From Meiothermus sp. (GTDB taxonomy: Bacteria; Deinococcota; Deinococci; Deinococcales; Thermaceae): a DNA stretch of 51,440 nucleotides. A model generated the notes under the pieces. The model ran no database searches, was not told the origin of the DNA, and saw nothing but the letters and a program-made list of their open reading frames with translations. Both the position numbers and the translations under genes were made by a program. The stretch lies in NCBI RefSeq assembly GCF_025060375.1, contig NZ_JANXCG010000001.1:1-51440 (forward strand), in the 5' to 3' direction. Below, piece by piece: positions 6,603 to 14,527 of the stretch. Position 1 is the stretch's first letter. Each line of letters starts with the position of its first letter.

Positions 6603-8663
6603 ATGCGCATCCCCCGAGGAATCACCTTGGTTTCCACATTGGTTTTTCTTTTCATTGTGGTGATTGTGGTGAGCGTAGCCGCCCTCACCTCCCTTAGCAA
6701 CCGCCGCAACGCCCAGTACGCCCTGCGCACCTCCCAGGCCCAGTTTGCTGCCGAGGCCGGTCTCGAGCGGGCGGTGGTCTGGCTTTGGTACCAGGCCCTG
6801 GAGAGGGCTGCCGCGCCAAGTGTGGTTGCCTACCGCCAGGCCCTGGACGGGATGGGCTTGACCGATGGGGCTACGCTCAGGATGGAGGGAACCCTAGGGG
6901 ACGGTGGCCGCTTTGAGGTGCGGGCCTCCCGGCGGGACACCACCCGTTTGGGTGAGCCCCAGGTTGAGCTTGTGGTGGTCTCTACCGGCACCCTTTCCGA
7001 CGGCACGACCCGGCGGCTGCGCCAGGTCCTTCGCGTAGCTCGCGCGCCTTTTCCCTTTGAGTACGCCCTTCTGACCAACAAGGCCGACTGCGTTTTCTGC
7101 CACCTGGAAGTGCGCAGCATGGATGCCTTCCGGGGCGAGCCTAACCCAAACGACCCGAGCACCTGGTGGCGCCGGGTGAAGGTGGGGGTGCTGGAGGACC
7201 TGGTCACGCGGGATGATCAGGAGGTGGGGGGGGTGCATGGGGCCCTCCTTGTTCGGGGGGAGGTGCGCCAGCAGTACGGCGGCCAGCCCGGGCTCTCCAG
7301 CCGGTACTACACCACCCTTCAGCCTGGGCAGACCCAAATCCGCTCCACTGCCCGCCGGTCGCCCACTCCTGCCGACTGTGCGGTTCCCAGCAACTGCGCT
7401 ACGCCCCAGAACCTCTACCTCAACTACCCCACCAGCCGCGACCTGGCCCGCTTTGGAGGGCGCTTTCCCGACGGCGAGCTGCCCGACTCGTTCCCCCTGC
7501 CCGTGCCCGATGCCAACGGCAACCGCCTCATCGACGATCAGGAGTGGCTCGAGGAGGTGCAGTCGAGCCTGCAAAACCGAAACGAAACCTACGCTGCTGG
7601 CTGGATTGAGGCGGCGGTGGTGGTTAACCCCAGCTCCATCGCCTGGCCGAGAGGGGCCGGGGTGCAGACCCTTAGCTCTGAAGACCTGGGCCTCTCTCCC
7701 AGCAACGTGATCCTGGATGGCACGGTTACGCCGATTACCCTGAGCGGCACGGTTTTCATCAATGGGGATGTGGTCATCCGGGGCCGGGTGCGGGGCAACG
7801 GTACCATCCTGGCTCGGGGCAATGTCTACGTGCTGGGCGACCTAGTTTACGACTGCGGTCAGGGCGAGGCTCTGCGGGACTGCGACTACCGTGACCCCAG
7901 CCGCCTCCCTCAGCTCAGCCTGATTGCTGGGGGAAATATCCTGATGGGGGACTTCCTGAGCGTGGACACCTTCCGGGCCCCTAACCTCAATCTGCTGGGG
8001 GCCAACCGCTTGCAGAGGCCCATGAGCGAGTGCCGGGCCAACCCCAGCCAGGAGGGGTGCGGGAGCGGCGCTGAGGGCGTGGGGTACCGCCCCAACCTGA
8101 CCCTTACCGAGGTGGCCAACTTTAACCGCAGCGAGCTACAGCGCTGGCTGCGGGACAACAGCTACCGCCCGCGCTTCTATACCTACAGGGAGGACACCGT
8201 GTACTTCGCTACCGGTTGCGAGCACGATCCCCAGGCCTACGGGGGTTACAGGGCCTTGCGGGTTGCGGAGGAAGAGGTGTCCCTCTGCGGTCAGAGGCTG
8301 AACCTGGCCATCGCGGAGGCCATCCTAAGTCGGGCGGCCCGCTACGAGATCATCTCGCCGGCATTCGGTGAGGCCGGCTTGAAGGGGCTTTGGGATGAGA
8401 GCGCGAGGGGTCGGCCGGCTGGGGCCTTCCGTACGGACGGCCTTCTGTATTCGGCCAACGCCGTCTTCAGCGTTATCCAGAATGGGCGGGGCTACAACCT
8501 AGGGGGCCGATGGGACCTGCGGGGGGCGTTGGTGGCCGCGGATGTGGGGGTGCTGGCCCCGGTGGGGTTGGACATCTACCACGACAACCGTTTGCGCCCC
8601 CGCGTCCTTGGAGGCCAGCGGCCCCAGCTTGTCCGGGGGGTCTGGGAGGTGGTGGGGCAGTGA
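6603..8663 (+). CDS. Second ComZ/PilX-like minor pilin with a CxxCH motif
   Basis: A 686-residue protein. Leader MRIPRG is followed by a hydrophobic helix (ITLVSTLVFLFIVVIVVSVA) with Ser rather than Glu at +5, as in GspK/PilX. The large exported part carries a heme-c-type motif, Cys163-Val-Phe-Cys166-His167, right after YALLTNKAD, the site equivalent to YALFTNRH in the first ComZ-like protein. Several other cysteines occur in close pairs (near 259/265, 418/425, 478/486), suggesting disulfides outside the membrane. A good GGAGG lies 6 nt before the ATG, and a TATATT box at 6561-6566 is a possible -10. Its stop overlaps the GTG of the next gene. Heme binding is a hypothesis; disulfide or metal binding are alternatives. 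Confidence 0.8.
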   Translation: MRIPRGITLVSTLVFLFIVVIVVSVAALTSLSNRRNAQYALRTSQAQFAAEAGLERAVVWLWYQALERAAAPSVVAYRQALDGMGLTDGATLRMEGTLGDGGRFEVRASRRDTTRLGEPQVELVVVSTGTLSDGTTRRLRQVLRVARAPFPFEYALLTNKADCVFCHLEVRSMDAFRGEPNPNDPSTWWRRVKVGVLEDLVTRDDQEVGGVHGALLVRGEVRQQYGGQPGLSSRYYTTLQPGQTQIRSTARRSPTPADCAVPSNCATPQNLYLNYPTSRDLARFGGRFPDGELPDSFPLPVPDANGNRLIDDQEWLEEVQSSLQNRNETYAAGWIEAAVVVNPSSIAWPRGAGVQTLSSEDLGLSPSNVILDGTVTPITLSGTVFINGDVVIRGRVRGNGTILARGNVYVLGDLVYDCGQGEALRDCDYRDPSRLPQLSLIAGGNILMGDFLSVDTFRAPNLNLLGANRLQRPMSECRANPSQEGCGSGAEGVGYRPNLTLTEVANFNRSELQRWLRDNSYRPRFYTYREDTVYFATGCEHDPQAYGGYRALRVAEEEVSLCGQRLNLAIAEAILSRAARYEIISPAFGEAGLKGLWDESARGRPAGAFRTDGLLYSANAVFSVIQNGRGYNLGGRWDLRGALVAADVGVLAPVGLDIYHDNRLRPRVLGGQRPQLVRGVWEVVGQ

Positions 8664-9094
8664 GGGGTAGAGGCCTCAGCCTCCTGGAGCTGGTGGTGGT
8701 GGTGGCGGTGCTGGGGGTTCTCCTGGGGGTGGGGTTTGTTGCCCTCCAGGCCTACCGCCAGAACCTGGTTGTCCGCGAGGCTGCGCTTCAGGTGGCTACC
8801 GAGCTGGTGGGCATCCGCCAGCAGGCCCGCCGCTTCTCCCGCGACCATGCTTTTGTGGCGGCCCCTGGTGGGCCCACCTACCGGGTGGGTCCTGTCGGTG
8901 CGCTGGTGGAGCGGTCCCTCCCCGCGGGGGTGGTCTTCCAAAGGGTGCCTGGAAACGGGAGCGTGACCTTCTATGCACCCTACGGCCGGGTTAGCGCTGT
9001 CAACAGCACCTATGAGCTGCGGGGGCCAGGAGGGCGGGTGTTGCAGGTCAACATCGTGGGGAGCACGGGGAAGGTGGTGGTTCGTGCGCCGTAG
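8660..9094 (+). CDS. GspH/FimT-type minor prepilin, second cassette
   Basis: A 144-residue prepilin starting at a GTG that overlaps the TGA of the preceding gene. Leader MRGRG is followed by LSLLELVVVVAVLGVLLGVGF: Glu+5 and a hydrophobic helix. The body (RQQARRFSRDHAF, then a Gly/Val-rich beta region) resembles the FimT/GspH type, as does the 2195-2659 protein. It is the second gene of the permuted cassette K-H-I-J. Longer upstream readings in this frame are shadows of the ComZ-like gene. Confidence 0.83.
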   Translation: MRGRGLSLLELVVVVAVLGVLLGVGFVALQAYRQNLVVREAALQVATELVGIRQQARRFSRDHAFVAAPGGPTYRVGPVGALVERSLPAGVVFQRVPGNGSVTFYAPYGRVSAVNSTYELRGPGGRVLQVNIVGSTGKVVVRAP

Positions 9095-9458
9095 GGGTTT
9101 TTCCTTTGTGGAGGTGATGGTGGCCCTGGCCATCCTCTCCATCGCCATCCTGATGCTGACCTACCTTGGCTCGAGCTTCACCCTCACCCGCAACGCCCAG
9201 ATAGACACCCAGGCCCAGGCCTATGCCCGGAGCTACTTTGACAGCCTGCGGGCGGCTTGGGGGAACGAAGCCGCCTTTGAGCGGGGAGAGCTGCCCAGCC
9301 TGCCCCTGCCCAGCGGCTTTGCCAGCCTCGAGGTGGACGTGGAAGACGTGGAGACCCTGGGCCAGCGGGTGGTGCTGCGCCGGGTAACCCTAGGCTTCCT
9401 CGGCCCTCAGGGCCACGCCTACCGCTTCACCACCGAGGTGGTGCGGCCGCCGCTGTAG
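9084..9458 (+). CDS. GspI/PilV-type minor prepilin, second cassette
   Basis: A 124-residue prepilin starting at a GTG 11 nt inside the preceding gene. Leader MRRRG and mature start FSFVEVMVALAILSIAILML give Glu+5 and a good helix. The small C-terminal domain ends with a beta-rich segment (VVLRRVTLGFLGPQGHAYRF). Size and order match the PilV/GspI type. Tight overlaps on both sides imply coupled translation with the rest of the cassette. Confidence 0.83.
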   Translation: MRRRGFSFVEVMVALAILSIAILMLTYLGSSFTLTRNAQIDTQAQAYARSYFDSLRAAWGNEAAFERGELPSLPLPSGFASLEVDVEDVETLGQRVVLRRVTLGFLGPQGHAYRFTTEVVRPPL

Positions 9459-9466
9459 GGGGGTTT

Positions 9467-10288
9467 ATGCGCGCCAAGGGCCTTACCCTCATTGAGATGA
9501 TCATCGCCGCTGTGGTTGGGGTGGCCATCCTCGCCCTGGTCGCGGCTGGGCTCCGCAGCGGGAGCGAGAGCCTGCGCTTCGTGCAGAACGCCCAGCTCCT
9601 GACGGAGGACCTTCGCAACGCCGGAAACCTGGTGAGCGACCTGGTGGCCACCGCAGCCTTCGTCTATCCGCCTGGGGTTACCCTGTCCATCGGCACCCCG
9701 GGCGGTTACACGGTGCGCAACCCGAGCCGCAGCGACAACCTGTGGCGGATTGGCCGGGACCCGGCCATCGCCCTGCTCCAGCCGCCTACCGTGGTGGACG
9801 GGCAGGAGGTGGTGAGGTTTGTGATGGTCTACCCCCTAAACCGCGGCTGGGTGGTGCGGAGGGCCTCAGGGGCCGAGAACCCCGGCCCCGACCCGGCCAA
9901 CGACGGCAAGTGGCTCCTCTACATCTACGAGCGGAACCTCCCGGTAGGAGCCAGTCGCCTCCCCAACGGCTTGCCCACGACCATTCCCACCGAGATTCCG
10001 GGCAGCAGCGGTAACCTCTTGGCCGACTACCTCCAGCCCGGCGGTTTTGTGGTGGCCTACTCGGACTGCCTAGCCTTTGACGAGGCGGGCTGGGCGGTTC
10101 AAGCTCCCTGTCCCCAGTCCCCACCCACCCCCCTTCGGGCCGAGCACAGCGCGGTGCGGGTGAGCTTTTCCCTGCAGGGCGAGGTTCACCAGGGGGGGCG
10201 CGACACCCGTATTCCCGGCCAGCCCCTGCGCTTTGAGGCTGCGCCGCGGAACCTGCCCAAGCGGCAGGCTGAGGTGAGCCCCAACTAG
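9467..10288 (+). CDS. GspJ/PilW-type minor prepilin, second cassette
   Basis: A 273-residue prepilin: leader MRAKG, then LTLIEMIIAAVVGVAILALVAA with Glu+5. The exported domain is larger than in the two preceding prepilins, as for GspJ/PilW. One Cys pair (DCLAF and APCPQ) lies near residues 201 and 217. The ATG is 8 nt after the previous stop and follows GGGGG. The P450 gene begins 15 nt downstream but seems to have its own leaderless promoter. Confidence 0.83.
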   Translation: MRAKGLTLIEMIIAAVVGVAILALVAAGLRSGSESLRFVQNAQLLTEDLRNAGNLVSDLVATAAFVYPPGVTLSIGTPGGYTVRNPSRSDNLWRIGRDPAIALLQPPTVVDGQEVVRFVMVYPLNRGWVVRRASGAENPGPDPANDGKWLLYIYERNLPVGASRLPNGLPTTIPTEIPGSSGNLLADYLQPGGFVVAYSDCLAFDEAGWAVQAPCPQSPPTPLRAEHSAVRVSFSLQGEVHQGGRDTRIPGQPLRFEAAPRNLPKRQAEVSPN

Positions 10289-10303
10289 GGGTATCCTTAC
10301 GGT

Positions 10304-11611
10304 ATGATCCTTGACCCCGCTGAGCTCGAGCTGCGCCAGGACCCGCTGGCCTTCTTCCTTCACCTCTCCCGTACCAGTCCCGACATCACCACCTTTCGCT
10401 TTGCCTCGGGAAGGGAGATCGTCCTACTCAACCACCCCGACCTGATCCGCGAGGTGCTGGTTGAGCGGGCGGATGAGTTCCACAAGTCCGACCTGACCCG
10501 GGCCTTCGCCGGGGGAATGGGCAACGGGATTCTGGTGTCTGAGGGCGAGTTCTGGAAGCAGCAGGTGCGCATCATGCGGCCGGCCTTCCACTACAAGCGC
10601 CTGCAGGGCTATGCCGAGGTGATGCGGCGGTTCACCCTGGAGATGCTCGCCCACTGGCAAAACGGCGAGATTCGGCACCTCGAGGAGGACATGAACGCCC
10701 TTACCCTGCGGGTGGTGGCCAAGTGCATGTTCGATGTGGAAGCGGGGGAGGATCGGGAGATCATGCACCGGGCCATCATGCTGGGGCAGAAGGTGGTGGG
10801 TCAGATGGTCTACGGCTGGCTCAACCTTCCCGACTGGCACCCGGGCCTAAACCGCGACGGCATCCGGGTGGTGCGGGCCCTGAACGAGATGGTGAGCCGC
10901 CACATCGCTTACCGACGGGCCCGGGGCGACCTGGGGGACGACCTCCTCTCCATGCTGCTGGAGGCGCAGCAGCAGCCCGGTATACAGCTTTCCGACCGGC
11001 AGGTGCGCGACGAGGTGCTCACGGTCATTACGGCCGGCCTCGAGACCACCGCCAACGCCCTGGTCTGGACCTGGTACCTGCTCGATCGGCATCCCGAGGT
11101 GCGCGACCGGCTCGAGGCCGAGGTGGACGCCCTGGAAGGTCCCCCAGGCTTTGAGGAGGTGCAGCGCCTGCCCTACCTGGACCAGGTTTTCAAGGAGAGC
11201 CTGCGGCTGTACCCGCCGGTCTGGATTATTGGCCGGGAGAACATCCGCGAGCTGGAGCTGGGCGGGATGCGCCTGCCCCCCAAGACCCAGATTGTGATGT
11301 GCCAGTGGGCCACCCACCGCGATCCCCGCTTCTTTGAGCATCCCGATGCCTTCATCCCTGAGCGCTGGACACCGGAGTTTGAGAAAAGCCTGCCCAGAGG
11401 AGCTTACTTTCCCTTCAGCCTGGGGCCCCGGGTCTGCACCGGTCAGGGGTTCGCCACCATCGAGTACAAGATCATCGTGGCCACGGTGCTCCAGCGTTTC
11501 CGGCTCGAGCTGGCCCGGCCGGCCCCGGTACGCCCTGAGCCCAACTTTACCCTCTGCGCCCACGGCGGGATGCCCATGCGGGTCAAGGCGCGCCGGCCCT
11601 GCTCCCAATGA
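10304..11611 (+). CDS. Cytochrome P450
   Basis: A 435-residue P450 with all hallmark motifs: I-helix AGLETT (near 247-252), K-helix ESLR, the RLYPP segment, and the heme loop FSLGPRVCTGQG with heme-ligand Cys378. There is no membrane anchor, so it is likely soluble and needs a ferredoxin/reductase pair. The RLYPPVWII region resembles CYP175A1 of Thermus, a beta-carotene hydroxylase, but the substrate cannot be fixed from the sequence, and no carotenoid genes are adjacent. The ATG is 6 nt after TATCCT (leaderless). Its 3' end overlaps the convergent folC by 29 bp. Confidence 0.92.
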   Translation: MILDPAELELRQDPLAFFLHLSRTSPDITTFRFASGREIVLLNHPDLIREVLVERADEFHKSDLTRAFAGGMGNGILVSEGEFWKQQVRIMRPAFHYKRLQGYAEVMRRFTLEMLAHWQNGEIRHLEEDMNALTLRVVAKCMFDVEAGEDREIMHRAIMLGQKVVGQMVYGWLNLPDWHPGLNRDGIRVVRALNEMVSRHIAYRRARGDLGDDLLSMLLEAQQQPGIQLSDRQVRDEVLTVITAGLETTANALVWTWYLLDRHPEVRDRLEAEVDALEGPPGFEEVQRLPYLDQVFKESLRLYPPVWIIGRENIRELELGGMRLPPKTQIVMCQWATHRDPRFFEHPDAFIPERWTPEFEKSLPRGAYFPFSLGPRVCTGQGFATIEYKIIVATVLQRFRLELARPAPVRPEPNFTLCAHGGMPMRVKARRPCSQ

Positions 11612-12797
11612 GCGGTTGGTCTTCGGAAGCCGGTTGTAGCTGTTTGAGCACCTCTCCTACCAGATACAAAGAGCCGGTGACCAGAACCGGAGCCTCCTCT
11701 GCCTGGGCGGCCCTGACCGCGTCCTCCAAAGCGGCCAGCGGCAGTTCAAAGTAGGGGGCGGAAAAGAGCCCCTGTAGGGCCTGGGCTTGCAACGCCCCCC
11801 GCCCAGCGCAGGTATAGCGCAGGCTCAGGGCCTTGGGGAGGAGGATTTGCAGGATGGTGGGGTAGTCCTTGCGCGGAAAGGCCCCAAAGACCAGGTGGAA
11901 CCTCTGGAACTCCTCCGCCAGGGCCCGGGCGGCTGGGGGGTTGTGGGCGCCGTCCAGCACCACCGGCACCCCTTGGTGGCGCAGGAGCTGCATCCGCCCT
12001 GGGTGGTGCGCGTTGGCGATTCCCGCAGAGACCACCTCCTCGCTGTACCCCAGCAGCCGCAGGGCCGCTGCCGCCAGCCGGGCGTTCTTCCGCTGGAAGC
12101 GCCCCCGAAGGGAGGGTTCGGCGGGTAGGGCGAAGAGGGGGTCCTCCTCCTCAAGCACATATAGGGGGGCACCCCGCTCGGCAGCCACAGCCCGGATGAC
12201 CTCCAGGCCCACCCCCTCGGCCCCAGTCACCACCGGCACGCCGGGGCGGATGGCCCCTGCCTTGTCCTGGGCCACCCCCACCAGCGAACCCCCCAAGGTC
12301 TCCAAGTGGTCCTCGCCAATGTTGGTGATGACAGTGGCCTCCACCCGGGGGAGCACATTGGTCGCGTCCAGTGCCCCGCCCACCCCTGCCTCCACCGCGG
12401 CGATGCGCACCCCGAGTGAGGAGAAGTGCTGGAAGGCCAGGGCCGTGGTTAGGTCGAAAAAGGCCACCGGCTCCCGAAAGCGCTGGGCGCGTGCCCAGCG
12501 CACAAAGGCGCATACCTCGGCCTCCCCAATGGGCCCCAGATGGCTGCGGATGCGTTCCCGAAAGTCCACCAGATGGGGGCTGGTGGTTGCCCCGAAGGCC
12601 CCTCCTGCGGCCTTGAAGGCCGCCTCGAGGTAGGCCACCACACTGCCCTTGCCGTTGGTACCCACCACGTGCACCGCTGGGAAGGCCCCCTCGGGGTGGC
12701 CCAAGCGCTCCATCAGTTCCCGAATTCGGGAAAGTCCCCGGGGTGCGCCCGCGCGGGTCTGGGAAAAGAGCCACTCTACGGCCTCGGAGTAGGTCAC
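11583..12797 (-). CDS. folC: Folylpolyglutamate synthase / dihydrofolate synthase
   Basis: A 404-residue Mur-ligase-type enzyme that adds glutamate to dihydropteroate and/or folates using ATP. Key features are the P-loop VVGTNGKGS, the region TTSPHLVDFRERI, the Mg-binding NIGEDHLETLGG, and the C-terminal DGAHNPPAARAL motif. The GTG at 12797 (protein start VTYSEAVEWLF) is chosen because the frame further upstream overlaps the VWA gene and reads as low-complexity non-homologous sequence. A 16-bp tandem duplication lies directly over this start. It is downstream of the VWA gene by 29 bp and probably cotranscribed. Confidence 0.92.
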   Translation of the reverse strand: MTYSEAVEWLFSQTRAGAPRGLSRIRELMERLGHPEGAFPAVHVVGTNGKGSVVAYLEAAFKAAGGAFGATTSPHLVDFRERIRSHLGPIGEAEVCAFVRWARAQRFREPVAFFDLTTALAFQHFSSLGVRIAAVEAGVGGALDATNVLPRVEATVITNIGEDHLETLGGSLVGVAQDKAGAIRPGVPVVTGAEGVGLEVIRAVAAERGAPLYVLEEEDPLFALPAEPSLRGRFQRKNARLAAAALRLLGYSEEVVSAGIANAHHPGRMQLLRHQGVPVVLDGAHNPPAARALAEEFQRFHLVFGAFPRKDYPTILQILLPKALSLRYTCAGRGALQAQALQGLFSAPYFELPLAALEDAVRAAQAEEAPVLVTGSLYLVGEVLKQLQPASEDQPLIGSRAGAP

Positions 12798-12826
12798 GGG
12801 TTCCAGTCTACACGGGTTCCAGTCTA
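12795..12826. repeat. 16-bp perfect tandem duplication at the folC start
   Basis: The unit CACGGGTTCCAGTCTA occurs twice head to tail (12795-12810 and 12811-12826). On the minus strand each copy ends in a GTG: the upstream one is followed at once by TAG, the downstream one is the folC start. The repeat fills the whole gap between the VWA stop and folC. Confidence 0.95.
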
Positions 12827-13777
12827 TTAGATTGGCCCTCGGCGCCACTGGGCTACCAGGAGGCTCGAGGCCAGAAGCAGGCCCGCGGCCAGGCCAAAAA
12901 GCCCACTCACCTCGGTGCGCTGGGGCCGCCAGCCCACCACCCGGCTCAGGCTGCGGTAGGCTCGGCGGAGCGCTTCGGTTGACTCCGCTGCGTGGTACTG
13001 GCCTCCTGTGGCCTGGGCAATGGCCCGTAGGGTTTCCTCGTCGAACTGCATCCAGTATCCGCCCCACCACTCGTTGCTGTTTGGGGGTGGGCCGGACTCA
13101 CCCCGCCGCCCCAGCCCAATGGTGTGCACCACTACCCCCATTTCCTTGGCGAAGGCGGCGGCTTCCAGGGGTTCTATGCCGGTGTTGTTGCGGCCGTCGG
13201 AGAGAAGGACCACCGTGGAGGGTCCCAGGGGCTTTCCGCTTTCGTCTTTGGGAATGGCTCTCAGGCTCTCCAAAATCCCCTCCCCGATGGCGGTGCGCCG
13301 GGCCAGCTGCAGGAGTTCAATCTGCTCGATGACCCGCTCGTGCTCGGTGGTGGGTTCGACCTCGGTGGTGGCGTACCCAGCGAAGCTCACCAGCCCCACC
13401 TTGATGCCTTTAGGAAGGTTTCGCACGAAGTTTTGGGCCTCTTGCTTGGCCGCGGTGATGCGGTCGGGGTTGATGTCCTGGGCCCGCATGGAGAGGCTTA
13501 CGTCTATGGTGACAATCACCGTGGCCAGGCTATCGGGGGCTGGGATCACCGCTTGCGGTCGGGCCAGGGCCAGAAGGGCTAGTAGCAGAGCCAGGCCGTA
13601 TAGCCCTGCTCCCAGGTGGCGTTTCCAGCGGGGTTCAGCGGTTCGAACCAGCTCGCCCAGGCCGGGGTAAAGGGCGTAGGCGCTACTGCGCCCTCCTTTT
13701 ACCCTGCGCCAGTAGACCCAGGCCAACGCGGGTACGACCAGCAGCACCCAAAGCATCCAGGGTAGTTCAAAGGTCAA
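12827..13777 (-). CDS. BatA-like von Willebrand factor A domain membrane protein
   Basis: A 316-residue protein. N-terminal hydrophobic segments (about 5-22 and 55-75) are followed by a VWA domain (about 85-280) with the metal-ion-dependent adhesion site DVSLSM and a later LLSDGRNNTG loop. A C-terminal membrane helix (VSGLFGLAAGLLLASSLLVA) ends in a basic tail. This layout is that of BatA/aerotolerance proteins, which usually work with a MoxR AAA+ ATPase; no MoxR is nearby. The start is a TTG with GGGAGGGGG a few bases upstream. Function in this organism is unknown. Confidence 0.85.
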   Translation of the reverse strand: MTFELPWMLWVLLVVPALAWVYWRRVKGGRSSAYALYPGLGELVRTAEPRWKRHLGAGLYGLALLLALLALARPQAVIPAPDSLATVIVTIDVSLSMRAQDINPDRITAAKQEAQNFVRNLPKGIKVGLVSFAGYATTEVEPTTEHERVIEQIELLQLARRTAIGEGILESLRAIPKDESGKPLGPSTVVLLSDGRNNTGIEPLEAAAFAKEMGVVVHTIGLGRRGESGPPPNSNEWWGGYWMQFDEETLRAIAQATGGQYHAAESTEALRRAYRSLSRVVGWRPQRTEVSGLFGLAAGLLLASSLLVAQWRRGPI

Positions 13778-13861
13778 AGCACACCCCCTCCCTGCCGAGG
13801 TGAAACAATTTGAGTTTGACCTCTAACCCCACGGCCGATGGTAGGCTCATTTACGGTTGGG

Positions 13862-14524
13862 ATGGACCCAAAGGTTTTCTACAGCCAGCTCATTTCCTGC
13901 CGGCGCTGCCCCCGGTTGGTGGCCTGGCGGGAGGAAGTAGGCCGGAAGAAACGCGCCGCCTACCGCGACTGGGCCTATTGGGCCCGGCCCGTGCCCGGCT
14001 TTGGCGACCTTGGGGCGCGGATTCTCATCTTTGGACTGGCCCCTGGTGCACACGGTTCCAACCGCACCGGCCGCCCCTTCACGGGCGATGCTTCAGGGGA
14101 TTTCCTCTACCCCGCGCTCTACCGGGCAGGCCTGGCCAGCCAGCCCAGCGCCACCCACCTAGGCGACGGTCTCAGGCTAAAGGGGGTCTACATCACTGCG
14201 GCGGTGCGCTGCGTCCCACCGGGCAACAAGCCCACCCCGGCCGAGGTCGCGGCTTGTGCGGAGTGGACGCAGGGGGAGCTGGCCCTCCTGCCTCACCTGC
14301 GCGTGTACCTAGCCTTGGGCCGGGTGGCCCACCAGGCGCTGTTGGACCTTTTTGGCCTGCGCCGTTCGGCACACCCATTTGCCCATGGGGCCGAGTACCC
14401 CCTGCCGGGTGGCGTGCTCCTAGACTCTTACCACGTAAGCCGCCAAAACACCCAGACGGGTAGGCTCACCGCAGCGATGCTGGACGCTGTGCTGTCCCGG
14501 GCCAAGGCCCTGGCAGGCCTGTAG
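13862..14524 (+). CDS. Family 5 uracil-DNA glycosylase (UDGb)
   Basis: A 220-residue base-excision repair enzyme removing uracil, and in this family also hypoxanthine or other deaminated bases. Motif A is GLAPGAHGSNRTGRPFTGD (58-76) and the second motif is SYHVSRQNTQTGRLT near the end. Cys13, Cys16, Cys117 and Cys132 are the expected 4Fe-4S ligands. It is very close to Thermus thermophilus UDGb. The ATG at 13862 fits the family start (MD...); an in-frame ATG at 13838 would add eight residues. It converges on the aquaporin gene with only 3 bp between stops. Confidence 0.93.
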   Translation: MDPKVFYSQLISCRRCPRLVAWREEVGRKKRAAYRDWAYWARPVPGFGDLGARILIFGLAPGAHGSNRTGRPFTGDASGDFLYPALYRAGLASQPSATHLGDGLRLKGVYITAAVRCVPPGNKPTPAEVAACAEWTQGELALLPHLRVYLALGRVAHQALLDLFGLRRSAHPFAHGAEYPLPGGVLLDSYHVSRQNTQTGRLTAAMLDAVLSRAKALAGL

Positions 14525-14527
14525 TCC

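Noticed and set aside
10304-11611. Calling the P450 a beta-carotene hydroxylase (CYP175A1)
   Set aside because: Only the RLYPP region looks alike by eye, the protein is longer (435 against 389 residues), and no carotenoid genes are adjacent; substrate left open.
13838-13861. Earlier ATG for the uracil-DNA glycosylase
   Set aside because: It adds eight residues not found in the Thermus family protein and lies before a possible -10 (TAGGCT, 13842-13847); the ATG at 13862 fits better.
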